A stretch of 64,000 bases of DNA from Bog-159 sp963738375. GTDB taxonomy: Bacteria; Acidobacteriota; Terriglobia; Bryobacterales; Bryobacteraceae. The notes under the pieces were generated by a model. The model was not told the DNA's origin, did not search any database, and saw only the letters and a program-made list of their open reading frames with translations. The translations under genes and the position numbers were made by a program. This document shows, piece after piece, positions 35,233-43,854 of this stretch; positions within the stretch are counted from its first letter, which is position 1, and each line of letters begins with the position of its first letter. Location of the stretch: positions 62,001 to 126,000 of the forward strand of contig CAVTWL010000012.1 in NCBI GenBank assembly GCA_963738375.1. The letters run 5' to 3'.

Positions 35233-37137
35233 ATGAGCCCTCCCGCGAAACGGGCCCTCCTGCCGATCGCCCTGGTCGCGGTCCTGACGGCCGTGCTGGT
35301 TCTCCTGGCCGTCCTGCAATACCGTTGGAGCCTCGAAATCAGCCGCGCGGAACGCGCCCGCATTGAGGCCAGTCTGAACACATCGGTCAATCAGTACCGC
35401 CAGGAGTTTTATCGCGAACTCACGCAGGTCTCGACGACCTTTCACAGCGATCCCACCGCCGATCCAGACGACTTTTGGACCGTCTACGCCGATCGTTACC
35501 AGGATTGGACCCGCACCGCCGCCCGCCCCGACTTAATCTCCAATGTCTACGTATTCCAGACCGGGAAAGCGGGCGACACGCGTTTGCTCCAACTCCGCCT
35601 CGCGGAGGGAGAGTTCGCGCCCGCCGTATGGCCCGCTAACCTGGAGACGCTGCGTGCACGTCTCGATGACGAAGCCCACCAGCCACTCGGCCCGGGAGCG
35701 CAGGGCATGCCGCCCGTGCTGCGTACTTTCGTCTGGACCCTGGAAGAGCGCATTCCCGCCCTGGTGCACCCGATCTACCATTTTTCCGATTCGCCGCGCC
35801 GCCGGGGAGGCATGCTGCCCGCACCGATGGGCGGCGGTCCCGAAGGCCCGCCGGCACGCGAAATCCTGGGCTTTGCCATCATCGAACTGAACCGCGGCGC
35901 CATCGACCGCATGCTCGGCGAGTTGGCTCAGCGCTACTTCGCGGGGCCCGAAGGTTTCATCTACAACGTCGCCGTGGTCAGCGGCGCGCCCGACAACAAA
36001 ATCATTTACCGTTCCGATCCGGAGCTGACTTCGGGGTCTCTGAATCCGCCGGACGCCCAAACGGCGCTGGTGCCCGCGACGCCCGCCGAAACGCGCGGCA
36101 TCGACCCTTTCCAGCCTCGCGCTTTGACCGGAACTCGCAAACGCAACGGAGGCGGCCGCAACGGCTCTGGCCGGAGCGGCGGCAATCGCGGGGTCTTTCC
36201 ACCGCGCGCCCACGGCGCTTTTATCCTGCCCTCCGCCACCGAAGCGCCCTGGCAGCTTCTCGCCCGGCATAGGGGCGGATCCCTCGAATCCGTGGTCGCC
36301 GCGGACCGCCGGCGGAATCTGGTGCTGAGCTTCGGCGTGCTGTTATTGCTGGCCGCCAGCATGGCGCTGATCCTCTTCTGGACCCAGCGCGCCCGCCGCC
36401 TGGCGCACATGCAGATGGAATTCGTGGCCGGTGTCTCCCACGAACTACGCACGCCGGTCGCCGTCATCTGTTCGGCTGCCGACAACCTGGCCGAAGGCTT
36501 CGTCGGATCCAAAGAACAGGTAAAGGAATACGGTTCGCTCATCCGCAATGAAGGGCGCCGCCTGGCGGGCATGATCGAGCAGATCCTGCGCTTCGCCTCC
36601 GGCCAGGCGCGGCAGGCGAATTACACATTAGAGCCTGTCTCCGTGAACGAAGCCGTCGAACGCGTGCTGGCCGGCATCTCCGCGCTGCCCGCAGCCGAAG
36701 GATTCACCGTGGAGCGCGCCATCGACGCCTCTCTGCCGCCCGTGAAAGCCGATGCGGCGGCCCTCAACCACTGCCTGGAGAATCTCATCTTGAACGCATT
36801 AAAATATGGAGGCGACGCCCGCTGGGTCCGCGTGAGCGCCGCGTCCGCCAGCGGCGGCACGCGTGTCCGTATCGCTGTCGAAGACCATGGCGCCGGCATC
36901 GAAGCTGCCGACCTGCCTCACATCTTCGAACCGTTTTACCGGGGCCGGGCAGCACAAGCGGCGCAGATCCATGGCGCCGGCCTGGGTCTCAGCCTCGCCC
37001 GTGAAATCGCCCAGGAGATGGGTGGACGCCTCGACGCGGCGAGTGAAGAAGGCGCCGGCGCCAAGTTCACGCTCGAACTCCAGGCCGCCGATCCCAGCGA
37101 AAGCGCCGCCTCGCCGGTCCTGAAGCAGACCGCATAA
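35233..37137 (+). CDS. Sensor histidine kinase
   Basis: 634 residues from ATG 35233; the open frame upstream of it belongs to the glycosyltransferase's DNA. Helix 1 (LLPIALVAVLTAVLVLLAVLQ), a periplasmic domain of about 320 residues with a Gly/Arg-rich disordered insert (RKRNGGGRNGSGRSGGNRG), helix 2 (LVLSFGVLLLLAASMALILFW), then HisKA with phospho-acceptor His403 in VSHELRTP and an HATPase_c domain (NLILNALKYGG, DHGAGI, IFEPFYRG, GAGLGLSLA). It phosphorylates the response regulator five bases downstream. The ligand is unknown; there is no HAMP domain that I can see. Confidence 0.9.
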   Translation: MSPPAKRALLPIALVAVLTAVLVLLAVLQYRWSLEISRAERARIEASLNTSVNQYRQEFYRELTQVSTTFHSDPTADPDDFWTVYADRYQDWTRTAARPDLISNVYVFQTGKAGDTRLLQLRLAEGEFAPAVWPANLETLRARLDDEAHQPLGPGAQGMPPVLRTFVWTLEERIPALVHPIYHFSDSPRRRGGMLPAPMGGGPEGPPAREILGFAIIELNRGAIDRMLGELAQRYFAGPEGFIYNVAVVSGAPDNKIIYRSDPELTSGSLNPPDAQTALVPATPAETRGIDPFQPRALTGTRKRNGGGRNGSGRSGGNRGVFPPRAHGAFILPSATEAPWQLLARHRGGSLESVVAADRRRNLVLSFGVLLLLAASMALILFWTQRARRLAHMQMEFVAGVSHELRTPVAVICSAADNLAEGFVGSKEQVKEYGSLIRNEGRRLAGMIEQILRFASGQARQANYTLEPVSVNEAVERVLAGISALPAAEGFTVERAIDASLPPVKADAAALNHCLENLILNALKYGGDARWVRVSAASASGGTRVRIAVEDHGAGIEAADLPHIFEPFYRGRAAQAAQIHGAGLGLSLAREIAQEMGGRLDAASEEGAGAKFTLELQAADPSESAASPVLKQTA

Positions 37138-37142
37138 TCGAC

Positions 37143-37826
37143 ATGGAACGCCGCATCTTATTAGTAGAAGACGAACCCGGCCTGGTGATGACCCTGGGCG
37201 ACCGGCTGCGCAGCGAGGGCCACCGCGTGGATTCGGCCTCCGACGGCCAAGCCGGCTTCGACATGGCCAGCGGTTCGGCCTACGATCTGATCATTCTCGA
37301 CCTGATGCTGCCGCGCAAAAGCGGCATGGACGTTTGCCGCGACTTGCGGCAAAAAGGAGTCTCGACGCCCATCCTGATGCTGACTGCCCGCGGCCAGACG
37401 GCGGACAAAGTAGTCGGCCTCAAAACCGGCGCGGACGACTACTTGACCAAGCCCTTCGAGATGCTGGAATTGCTGGCCCGCGTGGAAGCTCTGTTGCGCC
37501 GCGCGCCGGCCTTCGGCGCGGTGGAAGAGATTTACCAGTTCGGTTCCATCCGCCTCGATATCCGCCGCACCGAAGTCACGCGCAACGGCAAGCCCGTCAC
37601 TCTGGCGGCCAAGGAATTCCAGTTGCTCCGCTACCTCGCCGAGCATCGCGGCACCACCGTATCGCGCGAAACTTTACTCAGCGAGGTCTGGGGATACGGC
37701 GGCGTTACGTCGAGCCGTACGGTCGATGTACATGTGGCGTGGCTGCGCCAGAAGTTGGAGGAGGATCCTCGGCAACCGCAATGGATCCTGACGGTCCACG
37801 GTTTGGGGTATCGGCTGGCCGGCTAG
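37143..37826 (+). CDS. OmpR/PhoB-family response regulator
   Basis: 227 residues. Receiver domain with acidic pair Glu9-Asp10, phospho-acceptor Asp53 in LIILDLMLP, Thr81 and Lys103 (LTKPFE), followed by a winged-helix DNA-binding domain (FGSIRLDIRRTEVTRNGKPVTL, LTAKEFQLLRYLAEHRGTTVSRE, SSRTVDVHVAWLRQKLE). It is coupled to the kinase gene with five intervening bases. Target promoters are not visible in the window. Confidence 0.93.
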   Translation: MERRILLVEDEPGLVMTLGDRLRSEGHRVDSASDGQAGFDMASGSAYDLIILDLMLPRKSGMDVCRDLRQKGVSTPILMLTARGQTADKVVGLKTGADDYLTKPFEMLELLARVEALLRRAPAFGAVEEIYQFGSIRLDIRRTEVTRNGKPVTLAAKEFQLLRYLAEHRGTTVSRETLLSEVWGYGGVTSSRTVDVHVAWLRQKLEEDPRQPQWILTVHGLGYRLAG

Positions 37827-37830
37827 CGAT

Positions 37831-40224
37831 TTAACGCCGGAGGACGCTAAAATTCGGATCCAACTGCACCTTGCCTGGGGCCGACGGCAGCGCCAAACTG
37901 AAGCTCACCCCGCCGTCCGCCGTCTGCAGCCAATGAGTCATGGTTTTCCCATGTCCCAGTTGAATCTCAATCGGCACAGCCACGCTAAAGTCGCTCGAAA
38001 CGTCGCTTTGCGTTACGGTGCCGTTTAAGCGCAGCGCGCCCGCCTTGCCTTTCACCGTATAGTTGAGCTTCAATTGCGGGATACCAGTCCCGTAGACCCA
38101 CTGGTCGAAGAAGTTCTCCAATTGCGGGTCGCCGGACTGGGGCGGTAAGAACTTAGCCGCCAGCAAGCGGAAATCCTCCGTCGAAAGCGGCTTGCGTTCA
38201 TACTCCTGGCGCAAATCCGCCAGCATCGCCAGGAATTTGTCGTCGCCCATGCGCCGCCTGAGCATGTGCATGATCCAGGAGCCCTTGCCGTAGGTGATGT
38301 TGTAATAAGCCGTCGGCGCCTGCGAACTCTCGAGGCGCATCCCCAGCACAATCGGCCCCGCCGATTCCACCGTCTGCCCGTTCACCGTCTGTAGCAGGTT
38401 GGTCTTGTACGACTCCATGGCCAGCGCTACGGGCTGCGCGCCGTTCTTATTTTCCAGATACAACAGCGCGGAGTAGTCCGCCAGCGCCTCCATCAGCCAC
38501 TCATCGTGATATCCGGCCGAGGTCACCACGTTGCCCCACCACTGGTGGGCGGTCTCATGGGCCTGCAGAATGTCGGAAAAGAAAAGCCGCCCGTGCGCAT
38601 CGAGCGAGCGGATGGCTTTGTTCTGGGGCGCCAGGTAGGACATCGTGGAGAGATAAATCAGCCCCGGAAAGCCTTGGCCAAAGCGTCCTGGCACGGGAGC
38701 AACCGTGAGCGTAGGAAGGGCCGGAGGCCCGAAACGCGCCGACATGAATTCCAGCGCCGCCGCGATCTCCGAAGCGATTTCGTCCAGGCGCTCTTCCGGA
38801 TCTGGCGGCAATTCCGGGGGCAAAATCATGATCTCCGGTTCGCGCCGGCGGTTGGCGGGCTGCACCTCCATCGCCTGCGTCTGATTGCCCGGCGCCAGGG
38901 CCGGTTCGACGGCCCGGTTCGCGCAGACTTCCAGGGTGAACCCATTGCGTTTCAGTTTTACCCGCTCGTACTGCCCCAGGTTGAAGCCGGCGAAGCGGAT
39001 CGGAGAATTGGTCCTGCGTCGCGTTACACGCAAGTCGCCTTCCTCCTTTTCCTCCACCAATTCGCCGGCCGTTACCAGGTCCAGGTCCTTGGGATAACGG
39101 AACGTCAGATCGTACTTGGCGAATTGTAGCCCTGTATTCGGGAACCAGTTAGCCCGCGCGCCCACGTAATACACGCGGTTGCCTGCCTCGAAAATCACTT
39201 TGCCTTCATGCCTGAACTCCACTTCGTGTTCCGTGCCGGCGACGAGCGGCGCATGAGGCATCACCAGGAACATCTCGTTTCCGACGTTACGCAGCAGATC
39301 CGACCGCAGCGATTCTTTCTGCAGCACTTCCGCGGGCTGCCCGTCGATGGTCACCGCCGAGATCCGCATGGCGTGCGCGATGTCGAATGCCAGCACCGGC
39401 AGCGCGGACCGCGTGGGCTTGATCTTTACTCGCGTCACCACGTTCAGGTTCAAGTCCGGTTTCAGCGTCGCATCGATGCGGAAATCGTCCAGCTGCAGGT
39501 CCGGTTCGATGGCCTTGTTGCGGAACGAGCGCGCCACAAAGCTGGTCCAGACATCGAAATACAGGACGTTGTCGCGGGTGTTCAGCTTTCCGATCACGAT
39601 CTGCTCGCGCCCGCTGCGGTCGTAGTAAAGATCGAAATTCCCCAGTTTCCTCCCGCTGGTCGACATCGCCAAAAAACCGTGCCCTTGCGGTTCACCCAGC
39701 AGCACATCCCAAGCCAGCCGCACCTGAAAACTGGATGCGATGTTGCGAACCACCGGCGTCCAGTGCTCCGCCATCATCTCGCCCATCTCCGGCACTTTGT
39801 GATTGCTGGCCTCGTTGCGGCCAATCTGTTCCGTGAGCTTCGCGTAGGTATCGTCGGAAAAGATCATGACCGCCGCCACCAGGTGCTCGTCCAAATTGGG
39901 CGACCCGGTGTAGGATGCCAGGGACCGCCGCTCGCCGCGATTGGGCGGCAGCACCAGCAGTTCGGCGTCGCCTCCGTCCACATCCGCGGTGAACACGGCC
40001 GCCATGCGCACGCCGGCCACGGGCTTGGCGAAGATCAGGTAGCCGTCGGTGAAGAAGATGCGCGCTTCGTCTTTGGGCAGGGCCAGGTCGCGTACGCGAT
40101 AACATTCGCCGGGGTCGAGCGCAATCTCGCGCACCTGGCGCGATAAATCCGCCGCGCTGACCGCCCCTTGCGCCGCGCGCGGACACAGGTACAGACACAC
40201 CAGGAACCCAAAGACCCACCTCAT
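37831..40224 (-). CDS. Secreted M1-family (gluzincin) peptidase-like protein
   Basis: 797 residues with a signal peptide (MRWVFGFLVCLYLCPRAAQG). The N-terminal 280 residues are a domain of unknown kind; residues 280-480 look like the M1 beta-saddle. The zinc site is complete: HETAH (His556, Glu557, His560) and Glu579, exactly the HExxH-x18-E spacing. The exopeptidase GAMEN motif is not found; the equivalent place reads GQGFPGLIYLS, so this may be an endopeptidase or a peptidase with another specificity. It converges with the response regulator, with only five bases between stops. Confidence 0.85.
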   Translation of the reverse strand: MRWVFGFLVCLYLCPRAAQGAVSAADLSRQVREIALDPGECYRVRDLALPKDEARIFFTDGYLIFAKPVAGVRMAAVFTADVDGGDAELLVLPPNRGERRSLASYTGSPNLDEHLVAAVMIFSDDTYAKLTEQIGRNEASNHKVPEMGEMMAEHWTPVVRNIASSFQVRLAWDVLLGEPQGHGFLAMSTSGRKLGNFDLYYDRSGREQIVIGKLNTRDNVLYFDVWTSFVARSFRNKAIEPDLQLDDFRIDATLKPDLNLNVVTRVKIKPTRSALPVLAFDIAHAMRISAVTIDGQPAEVLQKESLRSDLLRNVGNEMFLVMPHAPLVAGTEHEVEFRHEGKVIFEAGNRVYYVGARANWFPNTGLQFAKYDLTFRYPKDLDLVTAGELVEEKEEGDLRVTRRRTNSPIRFAGFNLGQYERVKLKRNGFTLEVCANRAVEPALAPGNQTQAMEVQPANRRREPEIMILPPELPPDPEERLDEIASEIAAALEFMSARFGPPALPTLTVAPVPGRFGQGFPGLIYLSTMSYLAPQNKAIRSLDAHGRLFFSDILQAHETAHQWWGNVVTSAGYHDEWLMEALADYSALLYLENKNGAQPVALAMESYKTNLLQTVNGQTVESAGPIVLGMRLESSQAPTAYYNITYGKGSWIMHMLRRRMGDDKFLAMLADLRQEYERKPLSTEDFRLLAAKFLPPQSGDPQLENFFDQWVYGTGIPQLKLNYTVKGKAGALRLNGTVTQSDVSSDFSVAVPIEIQLGHGKTMTHWLQTADGGVSFSLALPSAPGKVQLDPNFSVLRR

Positions 40225-40265
40225 GGCTTCAGTGTACCTTGACGGACAATCCGGCTAGCGCCGTT

Positions 40266-41174
40266 TCAGGAAAGTAGGGCGACCCGCAGTTTGTCCAATT
40301 GGCGCTTGGCGATATCCGCCCAACTGCTGGCGTTATCGATCTTCAGATATGCCTTCCAGTGATGCACCGCCCGCAGCACGTCACCGCGCCGTTCGCAGAG
40401 CAGCGCCAGGTTGAAATGGGCGTCGCCGTAGCGCGGATTCACCCGCAGCGCCGCCTCGTAGCACTCATGCGCCTTGTTCAACTCTCCGCGTTCATCATAG
40501 AGATTGCCCAAGTTAAAATGCGCGAGGGGATAGCCTGGGTCGGCCCGCAGCGCCCGCGTGTAGTACTCCTCGGCTTCCTGAAACTGCCGCAGCCGGTAGC
40601 GGATGGTGCCCAGATTGACCAGGGCGCCCGCCGCGTGGGGGTTGCAGGACACAGCCTCCAGATAGGCTTCGACGGCGTCTTCGACCGGCGCGCCGGTTTC
40701 TTCGAGGTAAAGCCCCTTTTGGAACCAAGCTTCGGAATCGCGCTCGCGCGGAGGAGGCATGGGCTGCGCGGGCAGGGACTGCACGCTGGCCAGTTCCGCC
40801 GCGTCGAAGTCGAACAGGATCTGGCCGGTCAGCGCTTCCATGTTCTGACCCGCCACGCGCACGGCGATGTTGCGCCCGTCGGAGAAGATCTTGAGTTCGG
40901 CCAGCGGATCGCTGACTTCGGACAAGCGCCGCTTCAGCGAATCGAGCGCGCGGCCGATCTTCTTCAAGGGAATGCGGCGCGCCCGTAGCTCACCCACTGT
41001 CCGCAGGGCAATCAGATCGCGAAAGGTGTAGGAATCGGAAGCGGGAACCACGCCTAACCGCTCCCAGGTTTGCAATTGCTTCCCCGACAGATGAAGCATC
41101 CTGAGAACATCGTTGCGCTGATATTCGAGCTTCGGCGCGATGGCTGGCACTTTGGTGATTTTAGCATGGCGCAT
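40266..41174 (-). CDS. MerR-like regulator fused to TPR repeats
   Basis: 302 residues. A MerR-type winged helix (YQRNDVLRMLHLSGKQLQTWERLGVV, YTFRDLIALRTVGELRARRIPLKKIGRAL) occupies about 18-85. A linker with DPLAELKIFSDGRNIAVRVAGQNME follows, then about four tetratricopeptide repeats (AGALVNLGTIRYRLRQFQEAEEYY, PLAHFNLGNLYDERGELNKAHECY, GDAHFNLALLCERRGDVLRAVHHW). The TPR half presumably binds a partner protein that controls DNA binding. No metal ligand cysteines of classical MerR sensors are seen. The next gene starts 13 bases upstream on the same strand and may precede it in one transcript. Confidence 0.85.
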   Translation of the reverse strand: MRHAKITKVPAIAPKLEYQRNDVLRMLHLSGKQLQTWERLGVVPASDSYTFRDLIALRTVGELRARRIPLKKIGRALDSLKRRLSEVSDPLAELKIFSDGRNIAVRVAGQNMEALTGQILFDFDAAELASVQSLPAQPMPPPRERDSEAWFQKGLYLEETGAPVEDAVEAYLEAVSCNPHAAGALVNLGTIRYRLRQFQEAEEYYTRALRADPGYPLAHFNLGNLYDERGELNKAHECYEAALRVNPRYGDAHFNLALLCERRGDVLRAVHHWKAYLKIDNASSWADIAKRQLDKLRVALLS

Positions 41175-41187
41175 AGCGCGCCACGGC

Positions 41188-41535
41188 TTATTTTGCGGCC
41201 GGCTCGACCACCACCGCCGTGCCGTACGCCAGCACTTCCGTGACGCCTTGCATCACCTCGGTCGCGTCATACCGCGCCCCGATCACGGCGTTGCCGCCTA
41301 CTTCGCCTGCATGATTGAGCATCAGCTCGAAGGCCTGATGCCTTGTCTTCTCGCACAGGCTCGAAAGCAGGGTAATATCGCCGCCCACCAGCGTTTGCAG
41401 ACCCGCGCCGATGGTGCCGAAAAGCGAGCGCGAGCGCACTACGATGCCGCGTACCACTCCCAGCGTGCGGGTGATCTTGTACCCATCCAGGGTGAAAGCC
41501 GTCGTGACCATGTAATCGGGAACTGGAGCAGACAT
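41188..41535 (-). CDS. YbjQ/UPF0145 family protein
   Basis: 115 residues, one YbjQ domain: VTTAFTLDGYKITRTLGVVRGIVVRSRS, then LCEKTRHQAFELMLNHAGEVGGNAVIGARYDAT and AYGTAVVV. These small proteins form pentamers and have been called heavy-metal-binding, but the function is not settled. It lies between amidase and MerR-TPR genes on the minus strand. Confidence 0.88.
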   Translation of the reverse strand: MSAPVPDYMVTTAFTLDGYKITRTLGVVRGIVVRSRSLFGTIGAGLQTLVGGDITLLSSLCEKTRHQAFELMLNHAGEVGGNAVIGARYDATEVMQGVTEVLAYGTAVVVEPAAK

Positions 41536-41567
41536 GAGCCCATCTTATAGCATGGCCGCCAGTCCGG

Positions 41568-42968
41568 CTAGAAGCCCGGGGGGCCGTGAAAAGGCCCGCG
41601 CGCCGTCTCCAGGCGAAAGGCCAGGTCCAGAATCAACTCTTCCTCGAAGGGTCGCCCGACCAACTGCACGCCGATCGGCAGTCCTTCCCGTGAAACAGCG
41701 AACGGAATGGTCACTGCCGGCAGCCCCAGAAGATTGAACGGCGTAGCCGGCATCATGGCCTGGAACATGCTGATCTCCGCCTCGCCAACCTTCCAGTTGC
41801 GTGACCGGTGCGGAAACGCGGTCACCCCGCAAGGCGGCATCAGCAGCACCGGATACTCCTCCATCTGGCGGAGCAGGGATGCCCGCATACGATCCCGCTT
41901 GGCCAGGTTCAGCAAAACCAGTTCGGCCGTGGGCGCGGGCTGCTCCAGCGCTCCCGTCAGGAATTCGGTGCTGGTCCAATGCGCGTCCGCTTCCCGGCCC
42001 TGAATGGTCTGCTGGGTCAAACGCGCCGGCAATTGTCCGAAGAAGAACCACCACAGATTGGGCGCCCGCTCGATCCCTTGCGGCGCAAAGGTCTCGGCGG
42101 CCACACCCAAGTTTTGCAGGGCCTGGGCCGCCAGCAGCACCGTTGCCCGGATCTCAGGATCGACGGGGACATCGTAGAACTGCTCCATAAAGCCCACGCG
42201 CGGCGTGCCGGCGGCCGGCGGCTGCAGCGGCACCGGCGCCGAAAACGGATCCTGGCTGTCATAACCGGCGAGCGCGGCAAACAGCAGGCGCAGATCCTCG
42301 GCCGACCGCGCCAGCGGACCCGCCACGCTGAGCAAGCCGATCGGATTGGTCATCGCCGGAAAATGCCCCGTGGCCGGAATCCGCCCAGGCGTGGGTTTCA
42401 ATCCCGCGATGCCGCAAAAATGCGCGGGAATGCGGATGGAGCCACCGCCATCGCTGCCGATGCCGCCCGCCGAACAAAGCGCCGCAATGGCCGCCGCTTC
42501 GCCGCCGCTGGAGCCGCCGGGGGTGCGGTCGAGGTTCCACGGGTTATTGGTGCGCCCGGTCAGATAATTGTCGGTTTCGTAGTTGGAAAGAAGTTCGGGC
42601 GTGTTGGTGCGGCCGAGGATAATCGCTCCCGCGGCCCGCAATCGGGCCACCGCCGTCGCGTCTTGCGAAGCTTTGTGTCCCGCGCGGAAACGGCTGCCGC
42701 AGTGCGTGGGCAGTCCCGCCATATCGAAGCTGTCCTTTACGGTCACGGGTACGCCGTGCAGCAGTCCCAACGTGCCGCCCCTGGTCACGGCCGCTTCCGC
42801 CTTCTTCGCCGCCGCCCGCGCATCGCTTTCGAGTACCGTAACGAAAGCGTTAATGCGCGGATTCTGTTCGGCGATCTGGTGCAAGTGCAGATCGACCAGT
42901 TCCACGGGAGAAATGACGCGGTCGCGGACCATGGCGGCCATCACGCACAGGGAGCTTCGAATTGCCAT
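41568..42968 (-). CDS. Amidase (amidase-signature family)
   Basis: 466 residues. The catalytic Ser-cisSer-Lys elements are visible: VPVTVKDSFD (Lys), PGGSSGGEAAA (cis-Ser) and GSDGGGSIRIPAHFCG (Ser nucleophile). It hydrolyses an amide bond of unknown substrate in the cytoplasm. It is not part of a gatCAB operon and lacks the usual gatC/gatB neighbours, so a tRNA amidotransferase role is unlikely. The frame is intact and the start ATG 42968 fits the family's N-terminus. Confidence 0.9.
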   Translation of the reverse strand: MAIRSSLCVMAAMVRDRVISPVELVDLHLHQIAEQNPRINAFVTVLESDARAAAKKAEAAVTRGGTLGLLHGVPVTVKDSFDMAGLPTHCGSRFRAGHKASQDATAVARLRAAGAIILGRTNTPELLSNYETDNYLTGRTNNPWNLDRTPGGSSGGEAAAIAALCSAGGIGSDGGGSIRIPAHFCGIAGLKPTPGRIPATGHFPAMTNPIGLLSVAGPLARSAEDLRLLFAALAGYDSQDPFSAPVPLQPPAAGTPRVGFMEQFYDVPVDPEIRATVLLAAQALQNLGVAAETFAPQGIERAPNLWWFFFGQLPARLTQQTIQGREADAHWTSTEFLTGALEQPAPTAELVLLNLAKRDRMRASLLRQMEEYPVLLMPPCGVTAFPHRSRNWKVGEAEISMFQAMMPATPFNLLGLPAVTIPFAVSREGLPIGVQLVGRPFEEELILDLAFRLETARGPFHGPPGF

Positions 42969-42996
42969 GAAGTTTAGTGTAACCGCCGCCGTGAGC

Positions 42997-43851
42997 CTAC
43001 ACCCTGGGCAGCTTGTCGGGATTGGTGACCAGAAAAACGCCGGCGATGCGGCCGTCCTGGTCGAGTTCGAGAGATACCACGGTGGCCAAGCGATTCTGTT
43101 GGTAGAGCAGCGCTCCCGGTTCGCCGTTCACCTCGACGAAGCGCGCCTCGACACCGCCGGCCGCGCCCTTCTTTACCAGCCCCGCGAAGAAGCGCGCCAC
43201 GCGGTCCGCCCCGTAGATCGGGTTCAAGGCCGATGCCGCCTTGCCACCGCCATCGGCGCGCAGCACCACGTCTTCGCGCAGCAAGGCCAGCAGCGGAGCG
43301 GTATCGCCGGAGGCGCACGCGCGCAGGAAATTCCGCAATACTTCACTGTGCCGGGTCCGGTCCAGTGCGAATCGCGGACGATTCCCCCGGATGTGTTTTC
43401 CGGCCCGCGCCACCATCTGGCGGCAATTCGGCTCGCTGGTTTCGAGGAGGGCGGCGATTTCTTGGTAGGGCGTCTCGAATATCTCGCGCAGCAGAAACGC
43501 GACACGCTCCACCGGCGACAAGGACTGCAGCAGATGCACGAACGCCAGCGAGAGCGACTCCGACATCTCGACCGCACCCGCCGCCGATGGCTCCACGATC
43601 GGTTCCGGCAGCCATGTACCCACGTAGACCTCCCGTTGCCGGCTCGCCGATTTCAGCAGGTCCAGAGAGATGCGCGCGACCACGGTAGTTAGAAAAGCCC
43701 GCGGCGATCGAACTTCCGTCTCCGCGGCTTTGTTCCAACGGATGAACGCCTCCTGCACGGCATCTTCCGCGTCCGCGCGCGTGCCTGTCATGCGGTAAGC
43801 CAGCCGGAACAGCAGCGGCCTCAACTCCAGGAATTGTGCCTCTCGACCCAT
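42997..43851 (-). CDS. ECF41-type (SigJ-like) sigma factor with SnoaL-like C-terminal domain
   Basis: 284 residues. Sigma region 2 (FRLAYRMTGTRADAEDAVQEAFIRWNK) and region 4 (LSPVERVAFLLREIFETPYQEIAALLETSEPNCRQMVARA) are followed by an NTF2/SnoaL-like domain from about 165 (LRNFLRACASGDTAPLLALLREDVVLRADGGGK). In this class the extension takes the place of an anti-sigma factor. Typical partners are oxidoreductases, decarboxylases or epimerases, and here the oxidoreductase ends three bases upstream (TGAACCATG), so the pair is one transcript. Confidence 0.9.
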   Translation of the reverse strand: MGREAQFLELRPLLFRLAYRMTGTRADAEDAVQEAFIRWNKAAETEVRSPRAFLTTVVARISLDLLKSASRQREVYVGTWLPEPIVEPSAAGAVEMSESLSLAFVHLLQSLSPVERVAFLLREIFETPYQEIAALLETSEPNCRQMVARAGKHIRGNRPRFALDRTRHSEVLRNFLRACASGDTAPLLALLREDVVLRADGGGKAASALNPIYGADRVARFFAGLVKKGAAGGVEARFVEVNGEPGALLYQQNRLATVVSLELDQDGRIAGVFLVTNPDKLPRV

Positions 43852-43854
43852 GGT

